A DNA stretch of 64,000 nucleotides from Levilactobacillus suantsaii (GCF_004115745.1 NZ_QXIL01000002.1:62001-126000); one strand, 5' to 3'; positions 18,018 to 27,018 are shown, counted from the stretch's first letter. The notes: generated from the sequence alone by a model not told the origin. A program made the numbers and translations.

Positions 18018-19163
18018 TTAGCGTAATTTCGCAAATTGTTGATAAAGTTGGTCGAAGACCTGGTTGAATTGTTTGGCCTCTTCCATGGTGTTGTGTCCGT
18101 CTAACGAGATCCGTACAGCGCTGGTCGCAATGTCGTCATCCACGGCCATGGCTTGCAACGTACTCGATTCGACGTGCTTCTTCGACGAGCAAGCACTCGT
18201 CGTCGAAATGTAAATCTGGTGTTCCTCAAACGCGTGGACGATGGTTTCCCCCCGGACTCCAGCAATCGCAAAGCACAGAATATGGGGCGCAAAGACCGGT
18301 AAGTCCTTCGAGAAAATCGTCACGTGGGCAAACTGTTCGATATGGTGCAGAATTGCCAAGCGAATGGCGCGTTGCCGCTCGACCTTTTGGGCCTCGTCCG
18401 TCAGCAACATCCGCAAGGCCTTCGCCATCGCGGCAATGGCCGGCAGATTTTCTGTTCCGGACCGCAAGTTCCATTCCTGACCACCACCGGCCATTAACGG
18501 TGCAATCTTCCGCCCTTGGCGCTTGTACATGAACCCAATTCCTCTAGGCGCGTGGAACTTATGCCCGGAGAAGGTCACGAAATCGACCCGGTCGTTGAAA
18601 ATCAACTTGCCCAGGCCCTTGCCAATGCCTTGAACAGCATCGATGTGCCAGTGAATCTTGGGAAAATCACGCATGACGTCTGCAATTTCAGCCAACGGTT
18701 GAACCGCCCCAATTTCGTTGTTGACCGCCATGGTCGACACCAGAATCGTAGTCGGCCGGATGGCAGCCCGCAAATCATCCGCGGAGACGCGTCCATTCTC
18801 ATCGACCGGCAGGTACGTGACTTCAAAGCCCAGCTGCTTGAGCTGTTCCATTGAATTATGCACTGCAGGGTGCTCGACTGCCGTCGTAATCAAATGATTG
18901 CCAAATTCGCGTTTGGCCATCGCGGTCCCTTTGATGGCCCAGTTGTCACCCTCGGTACCACCACTGGTGAATAAGATTTCACTCAGCTTAGCTCCGACCA
19001 GGTCGGCAATTTGTTGACGCGATTGTTCGAGGAGGTTGAAGGCCTGTTCCCCAAAGTTATGCAAGCTAGAGGGATTGCCCCAGTAGTTGGCACTAACCTT
19101 GGCGTAGGTATCGACAGCTTCCGGTGCGGCTTTGGTCGTCGCACTATTATCAAAATAAATCAT
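18018..19163 (-). CDS. Cysteine desulfurase (ThiI partner, NifS/IscS family)
   Basis: A 381-residue PLP enzyme releasing sulfur from cysteine as a persulfide. The PLP lysine is in [12 protein letters not shown], the catalytic cysteine loop is [11 protein letters not shown], and the N-terminus [20 protein letters not shown] is diagnostic. Pairing with thiI makes it the NifZ-type dedicated donor for tRNA thiolation rather than a SUF cluster enzyme, and no suf genes adjoin. Confidence 0.94.
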   Translation of the reverse strand: MIYFDNSATTKAAPEAVDTYAKVSANYWGNPSSLHNFGEQAFNLLEQSRQQIADLVGAKLSEILFTSGGTEGDNWAIKGTAMAKREFGNHLITTAVEHPAVHNSMEQLKQLGFEVTYLPVDENGRVSADDLRAAIRPTTILVSTMAVNNEIGAVQPLAEIADVMRDFPKIHWHIDAVQGIGKGLGKLIFNDRVDFVTFSGHKFHAPRGIGFMYKRQGRKIAPLMAGGGQEWNLRSGTENLPAIAAMAKALRMLLTDEAQKVERQRAIRLAILHHIEQFAHVTIFSKDLPVFAPHILCFAIAGVRGETIVHAFEEHQIYISTTSACSSKKHVESSTLQAMAVDDDIATSAVRISLDGHNTMEEAKQFNQVFDQLYQQFAKLR

Positions 19164-19268
19164 GCTGAACCCTCTTATCTTTTTCTATTGGTTCGACTCC
19201 GATAGAAATTCTCACTCATTATAAACACATTCTGAAAATCCCACAAGCCTTACCCGCATTTCTGCAAG

Positions 19269-19312
19269 CAAAAAGCGCCCTTTTTGCCGGCTTACGCCGG
19301 AAAAAGTGACGC
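19269..19312 (-). terminator. Terminator after ezrA
   Basis: A long hairpin, CTTTTTCCGGC pairing with GCCGGCAAAAAG within GCGTCAC...GGGCGC arms, and a T run at 19269-19274 on the minus strand. It lies just past the ezrA stop. Confidence 0.8.
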
Positions 19313-19319
19313 TAGAACC

Positions 19320-21059
19320 TTACTTTTGCGACTCATCATCATGTTTCGGTTTTTCACGACCTTTACGCTGATAATAGGCATCTTCCAGGCGTTTATACGA
19401 TCCTGGTTCCACCTTATCCAGCTCCGTAGCGATCGTTTCCAACGCTTTTGCATACTCATGGTCCTCGTCAAATAATTTTTTAGCCTCTTGACTGGCTTTA
19501 GCCAAATCTTCATGACTAGCCTGGTAACGGTTTGCGTACTGCATCAGTTCCTCTGACAATTCGGCACTGTCGAGTAAATCGTCTGTCCGTTCACTTAAAC
19601 TATCGAGGTCGGTCTGGATAATCAGCAGCTGTTTGGTGATCTGTTCCATGTCGATTTGTGGCTGGTCCATGTCGGTCGCCAACTGTTCGACCTCATTACG
19701 GACCACGAAGAAGTAATCCAGGTAATTCTGCGGGACGCCCGGCAAGTTTAGATTTTCGACCTGCCGCCGTAAACTATGTAGTTTAAAATCAAATTGTCGT
19801 AATGTTTCCCGCGCCTGTCGTTCTTCGTCAGCTAATCCAGCCACACTCTTTAAAACTTTCGCCTGCTGTTCTTCAATTTGCTTTAAATCTTTTTCTTGCT
19901 GTTGTTGATGAGCCAACACAATGGAATAGGTTGCCGCTTGACCAGTCAAGTTCTGCACATCCCGCTGGTAGATACCATCGATGTTGCGCAACTGTTCGCT
20001 AAGTTCCCGGGCCGTTTCCAACTCTTGGTGGTCCAACGTGTAGTTTTGTTTCAAGCGGTCCAACTCGGCCATTAGGCTTTGATTTTGGTTCTGGGCGTGG
20101 GCAATGAATCGCGCCACGTTATCCAAGTTCTCATCGACCGGCTTTTTCGCGTCGATTTCTGTTTGCATCAAATCATACAAATGGTCGATCTGGTCGGCGA
20201 TGCGCTGGTTGATCACCTTTGCGTCGTCTGGCCGCAGATCCGCTAAGGCAGCTAAATTACCGTTGACCTGGTCAGCTACCTTTTGGATTAATCCGGGAAT
20301 ATCCGCATCCCCAAAGTGATAAGCCTCGTTTGACAGTTGTTCGTAACCGCTCTTCAACTCACTGATTTGATCAGGATAAACGGCTGTTAAATCTTTATAT
20401 AGTGGTGGGATGGCTTTGATCAAATCTTCCAGTGATGCCGTATCGGCCTTTAATTGGCCCAATACATCCGAGGCCCGTTCGTGGTCCCCAGTTTGGGTCA
20501 ACTGGGTGAAGGTATCGAAGTTATCTTCCAATTGACCCAACCGCTCTTCCAAGCCGTCGATACTCGGGCCAAAGGCAAAATTCTTGGCCAAAAGCGTCTT
20601 GCGGAGATCCTGGTATTTCTGTTCCAAATCCCGCACGGCCTGTCGATGTTGTTTATCGACTTCCTGTAAGGCAGCTAATTTGGTCTGAACGGTTTGCACC
20701 AACTCGTCCGTTTGACTGACCAGCAACGTATCCTTGGCCAAATCGCGGCGTAACTGAATCAAGTTCAGCCCACGTGAATCATTCTTGAGCTGCGCTAACT
20801 GGGCGTCAATCCGCTTGAAGCGGTCCTGGGTAATGTCCGCATAGTCGTTTTGGAGTTCCTCAAACTGGGTCAACGATTGCCCCGTCAAACTGAGTTGACT
20901 CACAAGTTTAACCTCGTCGGCAAGCGGAATAGCGACGAGTGATGCTTTTTTATCCGCCAAGGCCGTGACTTGCCGACGAATCCGTTGCTGATAAGCGAGA
21001 ATGCCTACATAGACGATAATCGCGAGTATAACGATTCCTACGAGCACAACAGTTACCAT
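19320..21059 (-). CDS. ezrA: Septation ring formation regulator EzrA
   Basis: A protein of 579 residues regulating FtsZ ring placement and linking division to wall synthesis in Firmicutes. One N-terminal membrane helix (VTVVLVGIVILAIIVYVGIL) is followed by a cytoplasmic, almost entirely helical coiled-coil region of spectrin-like repeats, ending in a charged tail. ATG 21059 is preferred to the ATG at 21071 because the AAGGATGGGG region then lies at proper distance. It is monocistronic and divergent from the fRMsr gene. Confidence 0.93.
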   Translation of the reverse strand: MVTVVLVGIVILAIIVYVGILAYQQRIRRQVTALADKKASLVAIPLADEVKLVSQLSLTGQSLTQFEELQNDYADITQDRFKRIDAQLAQLKNDSRGLNLIQLRRDLAKDTLLVSQTDELVQTVQTKLAALQEVDKQHRQAVRDLEQKYQDLRKTLLAKNFAFGPSIDGLEERLGQLEDNFDTFTQLTQTGDHERASDVLGQLKADTASLEDLIKAIPPLYKDLTAVYPDQISELKSGYEQLSNEAYHFGDADIPGLIQKVADQVNGNLAALADLRPDDAKVINQRIADQIDHLYDLMQTEIDAKKPVDENLDNVARFIAHAQNQNQSLMAELDRLKQNYTLDHQELETARELSEQLRNIDGIYQRDVQNLTGQAATYSIVLAHQQQQEKDLKQIEEQQAKVLKSVAGLADEERQARETLRQFDFKLHSLRRQVENLNLPGVPQNYLDYFFVVRNEVEQLATDMDQPQIDMEQITKQLLIIQTDLDSLSERTDDLLDSAELSEELMQYANRYQASHEDLAKASQEAKKLFDEDHEYAKALETIATELDKVEPGSYKRLEDAYYQRKGREKPKHDDESQK

Positions 21060-21239
21060 GATTGACCCCATCCTTCATCCACATTTAAACGCTCAACGAG
21101 TTGTAAAAACGCTCGGTCTAATTTACAATTTAATCTAATCCCAATTATAGCATAAGTCCCCAACGCTTCACTAGATTTTGCTATCCTATTAGGATTTTCT
21201 ACCTATCTATTTTGAACTTTAACTACTGGAGGTTTTTGC

Positions 21240-21710
21240 ATGACGGAACCAATCAACACTTTAATCACCGCACAACTCGACGCTTTGCTCCACGGTGAAA
21301 CGAACCTCACGGCCAACTTGGCCAACGCTTCAGCCCTTTTAAAGCAAACCGTTGCAGACATCAACTGGGCTGGCTTTTACCTCTACCAACCCCAAACTGA
21401 TGATTTAATCCTCGGCCCTTTCCAGGGTAACGTCGCCTGCGTGCACATCGAAAACAATCGTGGCGTTTGCGGGACCGCTCTGAGCACCCAAACGACACAA
21501 CGAATCGCTGACGTCCACCAATTTGCTGGCCACATCGCTTGTGACTCGGCCAGCAACGCCGAAATCGTAGTGCCATTGACTTTAGCCGACGGCACCAAGC
21601 TCGGTGTTATGGACATCTATTCCCCATCGATCGACCGTTTCTCAGTCGACGACCAACACGTCTTAGAAGAATTCGCCCGGGTTTTACTCACGCATGTTGA
21701 CAAAGCCTAA
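21240..21710 (+). CDS. Free methionine-R-sulfoxide reductase (GAF domain)
   Basis: A 156-residue GAF-domain enzyme reducing free Met-R-sulfoxide. The three Cys, C67, C77 and C101, have spacings of 10 and 24 residues, the same as the catalytic set of yeast fRMsr. Family segments INWAGFYLY, GPFQGNVACVHI and GVCGTA are present. TGGAGG lies 8 nt before ATG. The promoter of the downstream rpsD lies inside its 3' end. Confidence 0.93.
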   Translation: MTEPINTLITAQLDALLHGETNLTANLANASALLKQTVADINWAGFYLYQPQTDDLILGPFQGNVACVHIENNRGVCGTALSTQTTQRIADVHQFAGHIACDSASNAEIVVPLTLADGTKLGVMDIYSPSIDRFSVDDQHVLEEFARVLLTHVDKA

Positions 21711-21726
21711 GGTTTCCGGTTATACT
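21697..21726 (+). promoter_or_regulatory. Promoter of rpsD
   Basis: A perfect -35 TTGACA (21697-21702) and -10 TATACT (21721-21726) are 18 nt apart. The -35 lies within the last codons of the fRMsr gene. Transcription would start near 21733, giving a leader of about 170 nt. Confidence 0.7.
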
Positions 21727-21739
21727 GATCGTCGTGTAA

Positions 21740-21880
21740 AATAATGCAGCAATGGGCGGTAAGCTCGTCAACAGATCATTGCGTTTGAAAGCTCAAGGAG
21801 TAACCTGCGGCTGCATAGGGTGAAACTTGCAAAATGATCTGCACGAATACTAAGCCTATAAATGGCCTTATTTTACTCCA
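21740..21880 (+). promoter_or_regulatory. Pseudoknotted rpsD leader, probable S4 autoregulatory element
   Basis: Two long helices interleave. ATGCAGC (21744-21750) pairs with GCTGCAT (21810-21816), and CAGATCATT (21772-21780) pairs with AATGATCTG (21833-21841). This order forms a pseudoknot directly upstream of rpsD. S4 is known to repress its own mRNA through a leader pseudoknot in Bacillus and E. coli. The exact match to the Bacillus element was not tested. Confidence 0.7.
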
Positions 21881-21906
21881 AATAAATTTATTGGAGGACT
21901 CAATTT

Positions 21907-22512
21907 ATGTCACGTTATACTGGCCCAAGTTGGCGGATTTCTCGTCGTTTAGGGGTTTCCCTTTCCGGCACTGGTAAAGAATTAGCACGGCGTCCTTACG
22001 CCCCTGGTGACCACGGTCAAGGCCGTCGTCAAAAGCTTTCCGAATACGGAACGCAATTACGCGAAAAGCAAAAGTTACGGTTCACCTACGGCTTGACGGA
22101 ACGTCAATTCTACAACCTGTTCAAGCGCGCTGGTAAGATCAAGGAAGGAACCCACGGGACTAACTTCATGATCTTACTCGAACGTCGTTTAGACAACGTG
22201 GTTTACCGTTTAGGTTTGGCAACGACTCGTCGTCAAGCTCGTCAATTGGTTAACCATGGTCACATCACTGTTGATGGCAAGCGTGTGGACATTCCTTCAT
22301 ACGAAGTTGAAGTTGGCCAAGTGGTCAGCGTTCGCGAAAAGTCCAAGGACTTAGCCGTTATCAAGGGTGCCGTTGAAGCCGTTGTGGGTCGCCCACAATA
22401 CGTTGACTTCAACGCTGACAAGTTGGAAGGTTCATTAACTCGGTTCCCACAACGTGAAGAACTCGATGCTGAACTCGATGACTCCTTAATCGTTGAATAC
22501 TACAACCGTTAA
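21907..22512 (+). CDS. rpsD: 30S ribosomal protein S4
   Basis: A 201-residue primary 16S rRNA-binding protein that nucleates 30S assembly. The start [16 protein letters not shown] is the Cys-free type without a zinc site. The S4 RNA-binding domain covers about residues 93-150 ([20 protein letters not shown]). Codon use is highly biased, as expected for a ribosomal protein. It is monocistronic with its own leader and terminator. TTGGAGG precedes ATG. Confidence 0.98.
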   Translation: MSRYTGPSWRISRRLGVSLSGTGKELARRPYAPGDHGQGRRQKLSEYGTQLREKQKLRFTYGLTERQFYNLFKRAGKIKEGTHGTNFMILLERRLDNVVYRLGLATTRRQARQLVNHGHITVDGKRVDIPSYEVEVGQVVSVREKSKDLAVIKGAVEAVVGRPQYVDFNADKLEGSLTRFPQREELDAELDDSLIVEYYNR

Positions 22513-22572
22513 TTAACGCGAGGTTTAGTCCTCACTTTAACGGCTGGCGACCCTGTTGGGTACGCTAAAAAG

Positions 22573-22604
22573 ACATCTCCGCTGATTGGCGGGGATGTTT
22601 TTTT
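22573..22604 (+). terminator. Terminator of rpsD
   Basis: A hairpin, ACATCTCCGC pairing with GCGGGGATGT, followed by seven T. It ends about 90 nt after the rpsD stop. Confidence 0.85.
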
Positions 22605-22622
22605 GCGTGAAATTATCCCCAC

Positions 22623-22655
22623 AAAAAAACTCCCATGTATTCCACCACATGGGAG
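22623..22655 (-). terminator. Terminator downstream of the DUF1054 gene
   Basis: A hairpin, CTCCCATGT pairing with ACATGGGAG (22630-22655), with a seven-T run on the minus strand (22623-22629). It is 145 nt beyond the DUF1054 stop. Confidence 0.8.
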
Positions 22656-22790
22656 CTCCTGATAATCTTGATTCGGCGTATTAGGTTCCCCGGTACATTG
22701 GCGGGGTTCCTATGACTTAGTTTAGCAGCTTAGCGGCACTAATGAGGCCCAAACGCAAAATTTCTATTTAGGACTTCGTCAACTGCGTCA
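22623..22790 (-). ncRNA. Candidate structured 3' UTR or small RNA
   Basis: The minus strand between the DUF1054 stop and the terminator holds a distinct hairpin, TAGG-AA-CCCCG ... CGGGG-AA-CCTA (about 22684-22713), with a symmetric AA/AA internal loop, followed by the strong terminator. The structured stretch with its own terminator could be a 3'-UTR-derived small RNA. No promoter of its own is clear. Confidence 0.3.
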
Positions 22791-22801
22791 GCTAGCCAAG
22801 T

Positions 22802-23398
22802 TTACCCCAAAAGTGCCCGGTACAACGGGATTAACGCCGCCAACGTGGCCTGAATCGTTTGGAGTTGGCGCGCTGCGTGACCGGTAAAGAAAGCCGACCC
22901 CCGAGGAAACGTCCGCCCCACCAGCCACTCGGCGTGGGGGTGGCGTTGTGCCGTCATCAGTTGTTGCGCACCGGTCAAGGTCAACGGCTGGTGATCCGTC
23001 TTATCCGTATGATCTATGGCCCACTCAAAATTAGCGGGCAACGCGGTCAACAACTCAGTCGAAACCCGAGCTACCGTGGCCTGCCGCTGGCGAACTTCTT
23101 GGAGAACGACCAGCCAGATGAACAACCGGTCGTCCCACAGACCCAGTTCTAAGTGCGGTAACATTTTGTATCCCCGTTTGGACGTGCTCCACGCGACCCA
23201 GGTATCCGGTGGTGGGTTCTTACTACGACGGCGGTGTTGGGCAACATGAGCGTACACCGGTCCGCCAATCGTTGCCAACTGCGGTTGCACGGCCGTCACG
23301 GTCGCCATGAATTTCGGGTCGATTTGGGTCTTGATTTTCTCCAATCGTCCCGCCAACGTGGTGTCGTTGAAAATGTCAAAGTCACTGTTCAGGTACAT
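22802..23398 (-). CDS. DUF1054 family protein (YktB-like)
   Basis: A protein of 198 residues matching the DUF1054/YktB family by its N-terminus (NSDFDIFNDTTLAGRLEKI), WVAWSTSKRGYKMLPHLELGLWDD in the middle and similar size. Function is unknown. ATG 23398 is chosen because AGGAGG lies 9 nt upstream, giving the usual MYLN start. Divergent from the yueI-like gene, with a short shared promoter region. Confidence 0.85.
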   Translation of the reverse strand: MYLNSDFDIFNDTTLAGRLEKIKTQIDPKFMATVTAVQPQLATIGGPVYAHVAQHRRRSKNPPPDTWVAWSTSKRGYKMLPHLELGLWDDRLFIWLVVLQEVRQRQATVARVSTELLTALPANFEWAIDHTDKTDHQPLTLTGAQQLMTAQRHPHAEWLVGRTFPRGSAFFTGHAARQLQTIQATLAALIPLYRALLG

Positions 23399-23473
23399 CC
23401 CAGCACCTCCTAGTACTGCTTGCTCGTGATTACATGTTATACTAATGCCACTACGTTGAAAAGAGGGATTAAC

Positions 23474-23941
23474 ATGTCGGATAAGAGTTCGATGGAACAA
23501 CATATGGATGCAGCCATGTATGGCACGCCTAAGGTTAAACCTGACGAACAGCGGCGTTATCTCGGAACTTTCCGGGAACGGGTCTCACTTGCGATGACCA
23601 TTGCGGAAGTCGTGGATCATCAAAACTTATCAGCTTTCATTACCGAGATTACCGCACACCCGGATTACCAGGTTATTTTAAACGGTCACATCGACCAAAG
23701 CGACTTGGGCCCCTACCTCAAAGTGGCGAGTCAGCACAACGTCCAGTTCACGATTCGTCAAGATACCATTTATGGCATCAATGACAGTGACTATGGCCTT
23801 ATCGTAGCTAGTGATACGGCTATTAATCAGTCGCCAATCGATTTGACCAAGAAGTACCCTGACGACACGACCACACAAGCAAACGATGCGGACGACACAT
23901 CTAAGAAAACTAGCTGGTTGGGCCGCTTGCTTGACCATTAA
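23474..23941 (+). CDS. yueI: YueI family protein (DUF1694)
   Basis: A 155-residue soluble protein recognised by MSDKSSMEQHMDAAMYGTPKVKPDEQRRYLGTF-like sequence, the YueI/DUF1694 signature of Firmicutes. Function is unknown. ATG 23474 follows AGAGGG by 7 nt. The C-terminal 25 residues are a polar tail. rarA starts 29 nt downstream and may be cotranscribed. Confidence 0.85.
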   Translation: MSDKSSMEQHMDAAMYGTPKVKPDEQRRYLGTFRERVSLAMTIAEVVDHQNLSAFITEITAHPDYQVILNGHIDQSDLGPYLKVASQHNVQFTIRQDTIYGINDSDYGLIVASDTAINQSPIDLTKKYPDDTTTQANDADDTSKKTSWLGRLLDH

Positions 23942-23970
23942 CGTCCAGTTCATAAAGGAGTTTTTAAATT

Positions 23971-25254
23971 TTGGCACAACCTTTAGCCTACCGGATGCGG
24001 CCCCAACGCCTCGAAGACGTCGTGGGCCAACAGGATTTAGTTGGCCCCGGCAAGATCATTGCCCGGATGGTCAGCGCTAAGCTCCTGTCGTCCATGATCT
24101 TATACGGCCCACCCGGTACCGGAAAAACGAGCATTGCCAGTGCGATTGCCGGCTCGACCAAGTACGCTTTTCACAAGCTGAACGCCGCGACCGATTCTAA
24201 AAAGGATCTCCAAGTCGTCGCCGAAGAAGCCAAGATGAGTGGCACCGTGATCTTACTGCTCGACGAAATCCACCGGCTCGATAAAACTAAACAGGACTTC
24301 CTGTTGCCCCACCTTGAAAGCGGGCGCATCATCCTAATCGGGGCAACCACCGAGAACCCCTACTTAAACATCAACCCGGCCATTCGGAGCCGAACCCAGA
24401 TCTTTGAGGTGCATCCCCTGACCCACGCTGATATCGTGACCGCCTTAACACGGGCATTACACGATAACGACCGGGGTCTGGGCAAACTCCCCTTAGATGT
24501 AGCAGCTGACGCCCTGGACTTCATGGCGGATGCGACCAACGGTGATTTACGGAGCGCCTTGAATGGCCTGGAGCTAGCCGCCCAGTCCACGCCACCAACT
24601 GCCGATGACGACCGAATCCACGTGACTTTAGCTATCGCCGAAGAATGTTTCCAACGTAAGGCCTTGGTCGGTGACAAGCATGGCGACGCCCATTATGACG
24701 TCATCTCCGCGTTTCAAAAGTCGATTCGGGGTAGCGATACCGACGCGGCGTTGCATTACCTGGCCCAACTGGTGGCCGCCGGTGACCTGCCGTCGATTTG
24801 TCGACGACTCATGGTCATTGCTTACGAAGACGTGGGGATGGCCAACCTTCCAGCAGCGGCACGGACCGTTCAAGCCGTCCACGCTGCCCAACAGTTGGGT
24901 CTTCCTGAAGGCCGGATTCCCTTAGCCGATGCAGTCATCGACCTCTGCCTGTCGCCAAAATCCAACTCAGGGATCAGCGCCATCGACGCCGCCTTAGACG
25001 ATGTCAGCAACGGTCACAGTGGCGTCGTCCCCGATCACTTGAAGGATGCCCACTATGCCGGCGCCAAGCAGTTGGGTCACGGGACTAACTATCAGTTTCC
25101 CCACGATTTCCCCAATGATTGGGTCGCGCAACAATACCTCCCGGACACCTTACGGCACGCACAATACTACCACCCTAAGGCCAACGGGCGCTTCGAACAA
25201 AAGCTGGGTGAACAGTACCGGCGCCTGCGGCAAGCGAACAAGCCTGAGCGTTGA
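23971..25254 (+). CDS. rarA: Replication-associated recombination protein A (MgsA/RarA ATPase)
   Basis: A 427-residue AAA+ ATPase acting at stalled replication forks. N-terminal [16 protein letters not shown] is diagnostic. Walker A is [14 protein letters not shown] (about residue 48), Walker [12 protein letters not shown], sensor 1 GATTENP, and the C-terminal tetramerisation domain ends [16 protein letters not shown]. It starts with TTG, supported by AAAGGAG at 7 nt. The promoter of the downstream RNA overlaps its stop codon. Confidence 0.94.
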   Translation: MAQPLAYRMRPQRLEDVVGQQDLVGPGKIIARMVSAKLLSSMILYGPPGTGKTSIASAIAGSTKYAFHKLNAATDSKKDLQVVAEEAKMSGTVILLLDEIHRLDKTKQDFLLPHLESGRIILIGATTENPYLNINPAIRSRTQIFEVHPLTHADIVTALTRALHDNDRGLGKLPLDVAADALDFMADATNGDLRSALNGLELAAQSTPPTADDDRIHVTLAIAEECFQRKALVGDKHGDAHYDVISAFQKSIRGSDTDAALHYLAQLVAAGDLPSICRRLMVIAYEDVGMANLPAAARTVQAVHAAQQLGLPEGRIPLADAVIDLCLSPKSNSGISAIDAALDDVSNGHSGVVPDHLKDAHYAGAKQLGHGTNYQFPHDFPNDWVAQQYLPDTLRHAQYYHPKANGRFEQKLGEQYRRLRQANKPER

Positions 25255-25279
25255 TATTTAAATATTTATATGCTAAGAT
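25251..25279 (+). promoter_or_regulatory. Promoter of the 6S/Lacto-usp-like RNA
   Basis: A -35 TTGATA (25251-25256) and -10 TAAGAT (25274-25279) with an extended TGC are exactly 17 nt apart. The predicted start near 25286 coincides with the 5' arm of the RNA's closing stem. Confidence 0.7.
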
Positions 25280-25285
25280 ACAAGT

Positions 25286-25475
25286 GATTCTAAGGTGTAC
25301 GTGTTGTCTTACTACAAGTTGCCGAACAAGTAATTCTTATAAGGGATCGCCAATGATAACGCCTATGACAGGCCTTTTCACTTGGTAGTCAGAATCGTTA
25401 TCTCGCTTTCCCCCCTGCATTGTCATCGCGGGTCAACATGACTGGACAATTAACGGCACCACTTAGAACATCAAA
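25286..25475 (+). ncRNA. ssrS: 6S-like (Lacto-usp type) RNA
   Basis: An untranslated stretch of about 185 nt folds as a long rod. The ends pair as TTCTAAG (25288-25294) with CTTAGAA (25462-25468) and GTG with CAC. An inner GTTGTC/GACAAT helix follows, leaving a large internal loop, as in 6S RNA. It has its own promoter and a terminator at 25490-25520. Downstream are a small membrane protein and usp, the context published for the Lacto-usp RNA motif, which was suggested to be the lactobacillus 6S RNA. Identity was not tested with a covariance model. Confidence 0.65.
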
Positions 25476-25489
25476 GCCCCGTGCTTTGA

Positions 25490-25520
25490 GGACCATTCCT
25501 TTGAGTGGTCCTTTTCTTTT
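25490..25520 (+). terminator. Terminator after the 6S-like RNA
   Basis: Hairpin GGACCA/TGGTCC followed by TTTTCTTTT. Confidence 0.75.
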
Positions 25521-25607
25521 GGGCTTAACTCCCGCTTGCGGTTTCGTCGGCGTCCTAGTAAACTAGTGCTCAGTCGCACCCATGCGGTGTCAAGGAGGAA
25601 ATGTGTT

Positions 25608-25898
25608 GTGTTAATCACCATACTTATGATTTGCTACACCCTATTATCTTTTGGTATCGGCTGGTACTTTTACAGTCACCGGCGCCGAGCCTTTTTAGTC
25701 TTTCATCCCGAAAGTACCCCAGCCTTAAGTCACGTCCTCAGTTGGGGGGGCATCATCCTCATGATTATCGGTCTCATCGCTGCCGTAGCTACCATCATGA
25801 ACAACTTCGTTTTCATCTCGATCATCTTGCTGGTGGGGGTCATTGCCATCATCAGCTTACAATTGATTTTGGTCCATTGGTTCCCTAAAGGTGAGTAA
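25608..25898 (+). CDS. Small membrane protein upstream of usp
   Basis: A protein of 96 residues with three likely membrane helices: LITILMICYTLLSFGIGWYF, one near SWGGIILMIIGLIAAVATIM and one near FISIILLVGVIAIISLQLIL. Function is unknown. The GTG at 25608 has a perfect AAGGAGG 8 nt upstream. A longer upstream frame lacks any ribosome site and overlaps the terminator region. Such a hypothetical gene between the RNA and usp is the reported arrangement of Lacto-usp loci. Confidence 0.75.
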   Translation: MLITILMICYTLLSFGIGWYFYSHRRRAFLVFHPESTPALSHVLSWGGIILMIIGLIAAVATIMNNFVFISIILLVGVIAIISLQLILVHWFPKGE

Positions 25899-25995
25899 CC
25901 GGTTACAAATTTTGCCGCTTTTTTTGCCATTTTACTTTTTATTTCAACGCAAATAACGTATCATGAAAGTATCAAGTAATGAGAGGTGAACATAT

Positions 25996-26478
25996 ATGTT
26001 ACAACAATACAAGCACATTTTAGTCCCAGTTGATGGCTCCTACGAGGCGGAATTAGCCTTCAAAAAAGCCGTGGCCGTGGCTAAGCGTAACGATGCTGAT
26101 TTACATCTCGTTCACGTTGTCGATACCCGCGCTTTCCAAAACATCTCGAGCTTCGATACCAGTATGGTGGAACAAGTGACCGAGACGGCAAAGAAGACGC
26201 TCGATAAGTACATCTCAGATGCCAAGGCGGAAGGCCTCGAAAAAGTGGACTACGCCATCGAATACGGAGCGCCTAAGACCATCATTGCCCGCGACGTGCC
26301 GCGCGACAACGATACCGATTTGATCATGATTGGGGCCACCGGGTTAAACGCGGTGGAACGGCTCTTAATTGGATCCGTAACCGAATACGTGACTCGAACC
26401 GCTATTTGCGATGTGATTGTGGTCCGGACCGACTTGAACAACAAGCCGGCCAAAACCACCATTGCCAACCAAGAGTAA
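25996..26478 (+). CDS. Universal stress protein, UspA family
   Basis: A 160-residue Usp-fold protein. It opens with KHILVPVDGSYEAELAFKKAV and carries the ATP-binding pattern IMIGATGLNAVERLLIGSVTEYV, close to GxxGx9GSV. It probably binds ATP and acts in stress survival. GAGAGGTG precedes ATG. It is the last gene before a strong terminator. Confidence 0.93.
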   Translation: MLQQYKHILVPVDGSYEAELAFKKAVAVAKRNDADLHLVHVVDTRAFQNISSFDTSMVEQVTETAKKTLDKYISDAKAEGLEKVDYAIEYGAPKTIIARDVPRDNDTDLIMIGATGLNAVERLLIGSVTEYVTRTAICDVIVVRTDLNNKPAKTTIANQE

Positions 26479-26499
26479 TTCTTAACCAAGCCATTATCC

Positions 26500-26530
26500 G
26501 AGTCCGGGAGTCTTCCCGGGCTCTTTTTTT
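26500..26530 (+). terminator. Terminator of usp
   Basis: Hairpin GAGTCCGGGA/TCCCGGGCTC followed by seven T. Confidence 0.85.
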
Positions 26531-26623
26531 GTTACTAACGGTCTTCCGTCACTCGTTAGTGGCTGATTTTTCACGGTCTTTTTTTGTATCATCTTGGATT
26601 TGCCATGGTCATGACCATGCCCT

Positions 26624-26684
26624 GAATAACTTAAAAAGTGCACCACCTTCAAATGGTTTTTCCATTTAAAGGCGGTGCACTTTA
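26624..26684. repeat. Dispersed palindromic repeat, copy 1
   Basis: An imperfect palindrome with arms AAAGTGCACC (26635-26644) and GGTGCACTTT (26674-26683) and an inner CAAATGG/CCATTT stem. It shares about 60 nt, including loop and a GAATAACTTAAAA flank, with 59587-59646. It lies between convergent genes (usp + and a small minus-strand gene) and likely acts as a bidirectional terminator. Confidence 0.8.
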
Positions 26685-26737
26685 ACGTCTTGTTTCAAAA
26701 TTTGTAAATTACTATCACACCGTTTAAGCGGACTGTC

Positions 26738-26944
26738 CTAGTTCCGCCTAAGAAGCCCAACGTCTACTAGGAGGTTGGCAACACAGAGCATAACGATCAA
26801 AACTAACCGACGCCCCAGTGTAAAATAGATGATGATCGAGTACACCCCCACTACGACCATATTCAACCAAATATTATTGACTATATTTAGATGGGTTCGA
26901 TAGAAATTATCTAAGTGTTCTGTTCCAAACCACATCGAGAACAC
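26738..26944 (-). CDS. Small hypothetical membrane protein
   Basis: A 68-residue frame with two predicted membrane helices (about residues 26-43 and 46-63) and a basic end. I do not recognise it. The start is uncertain: GTG 26944 has no good ribosome site, while AAGGGG lies about 50 nt further upstream in an open frame without a standard start codon. Downstream is palindromic repeat copy 1. It could be cotranscribed with the HTH-TPR regulator gene. Confidence 0.45.
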   Translation of the reverse strand: MFSMWFGTEHLDNFYRTHLNIVNNIWLNMVVVGVYSIIIYFTLGRRLVLIVMLCVANLLVDVGLLRRN

Positions 26945-27018
26945 GAAGAGTAGCCACCATAAGCCCCATAAATCGATAGTTTCACCCCTTACTTATTGAG
27001 GTTGATTCAACTACCGCT

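Noticed and set aside
22640-22790. SRP RNA or tRNA in the gap after rpsD
   Set aside because: The conserved SRP apical loop sequence and tRNA arms are absent.
25536-25898. Longer N-terminus for the small membrane protein
   Set aside because: The extra 24 codons lack a ribosome site, start close to the RNA terminator and are basic, unlike the rest.
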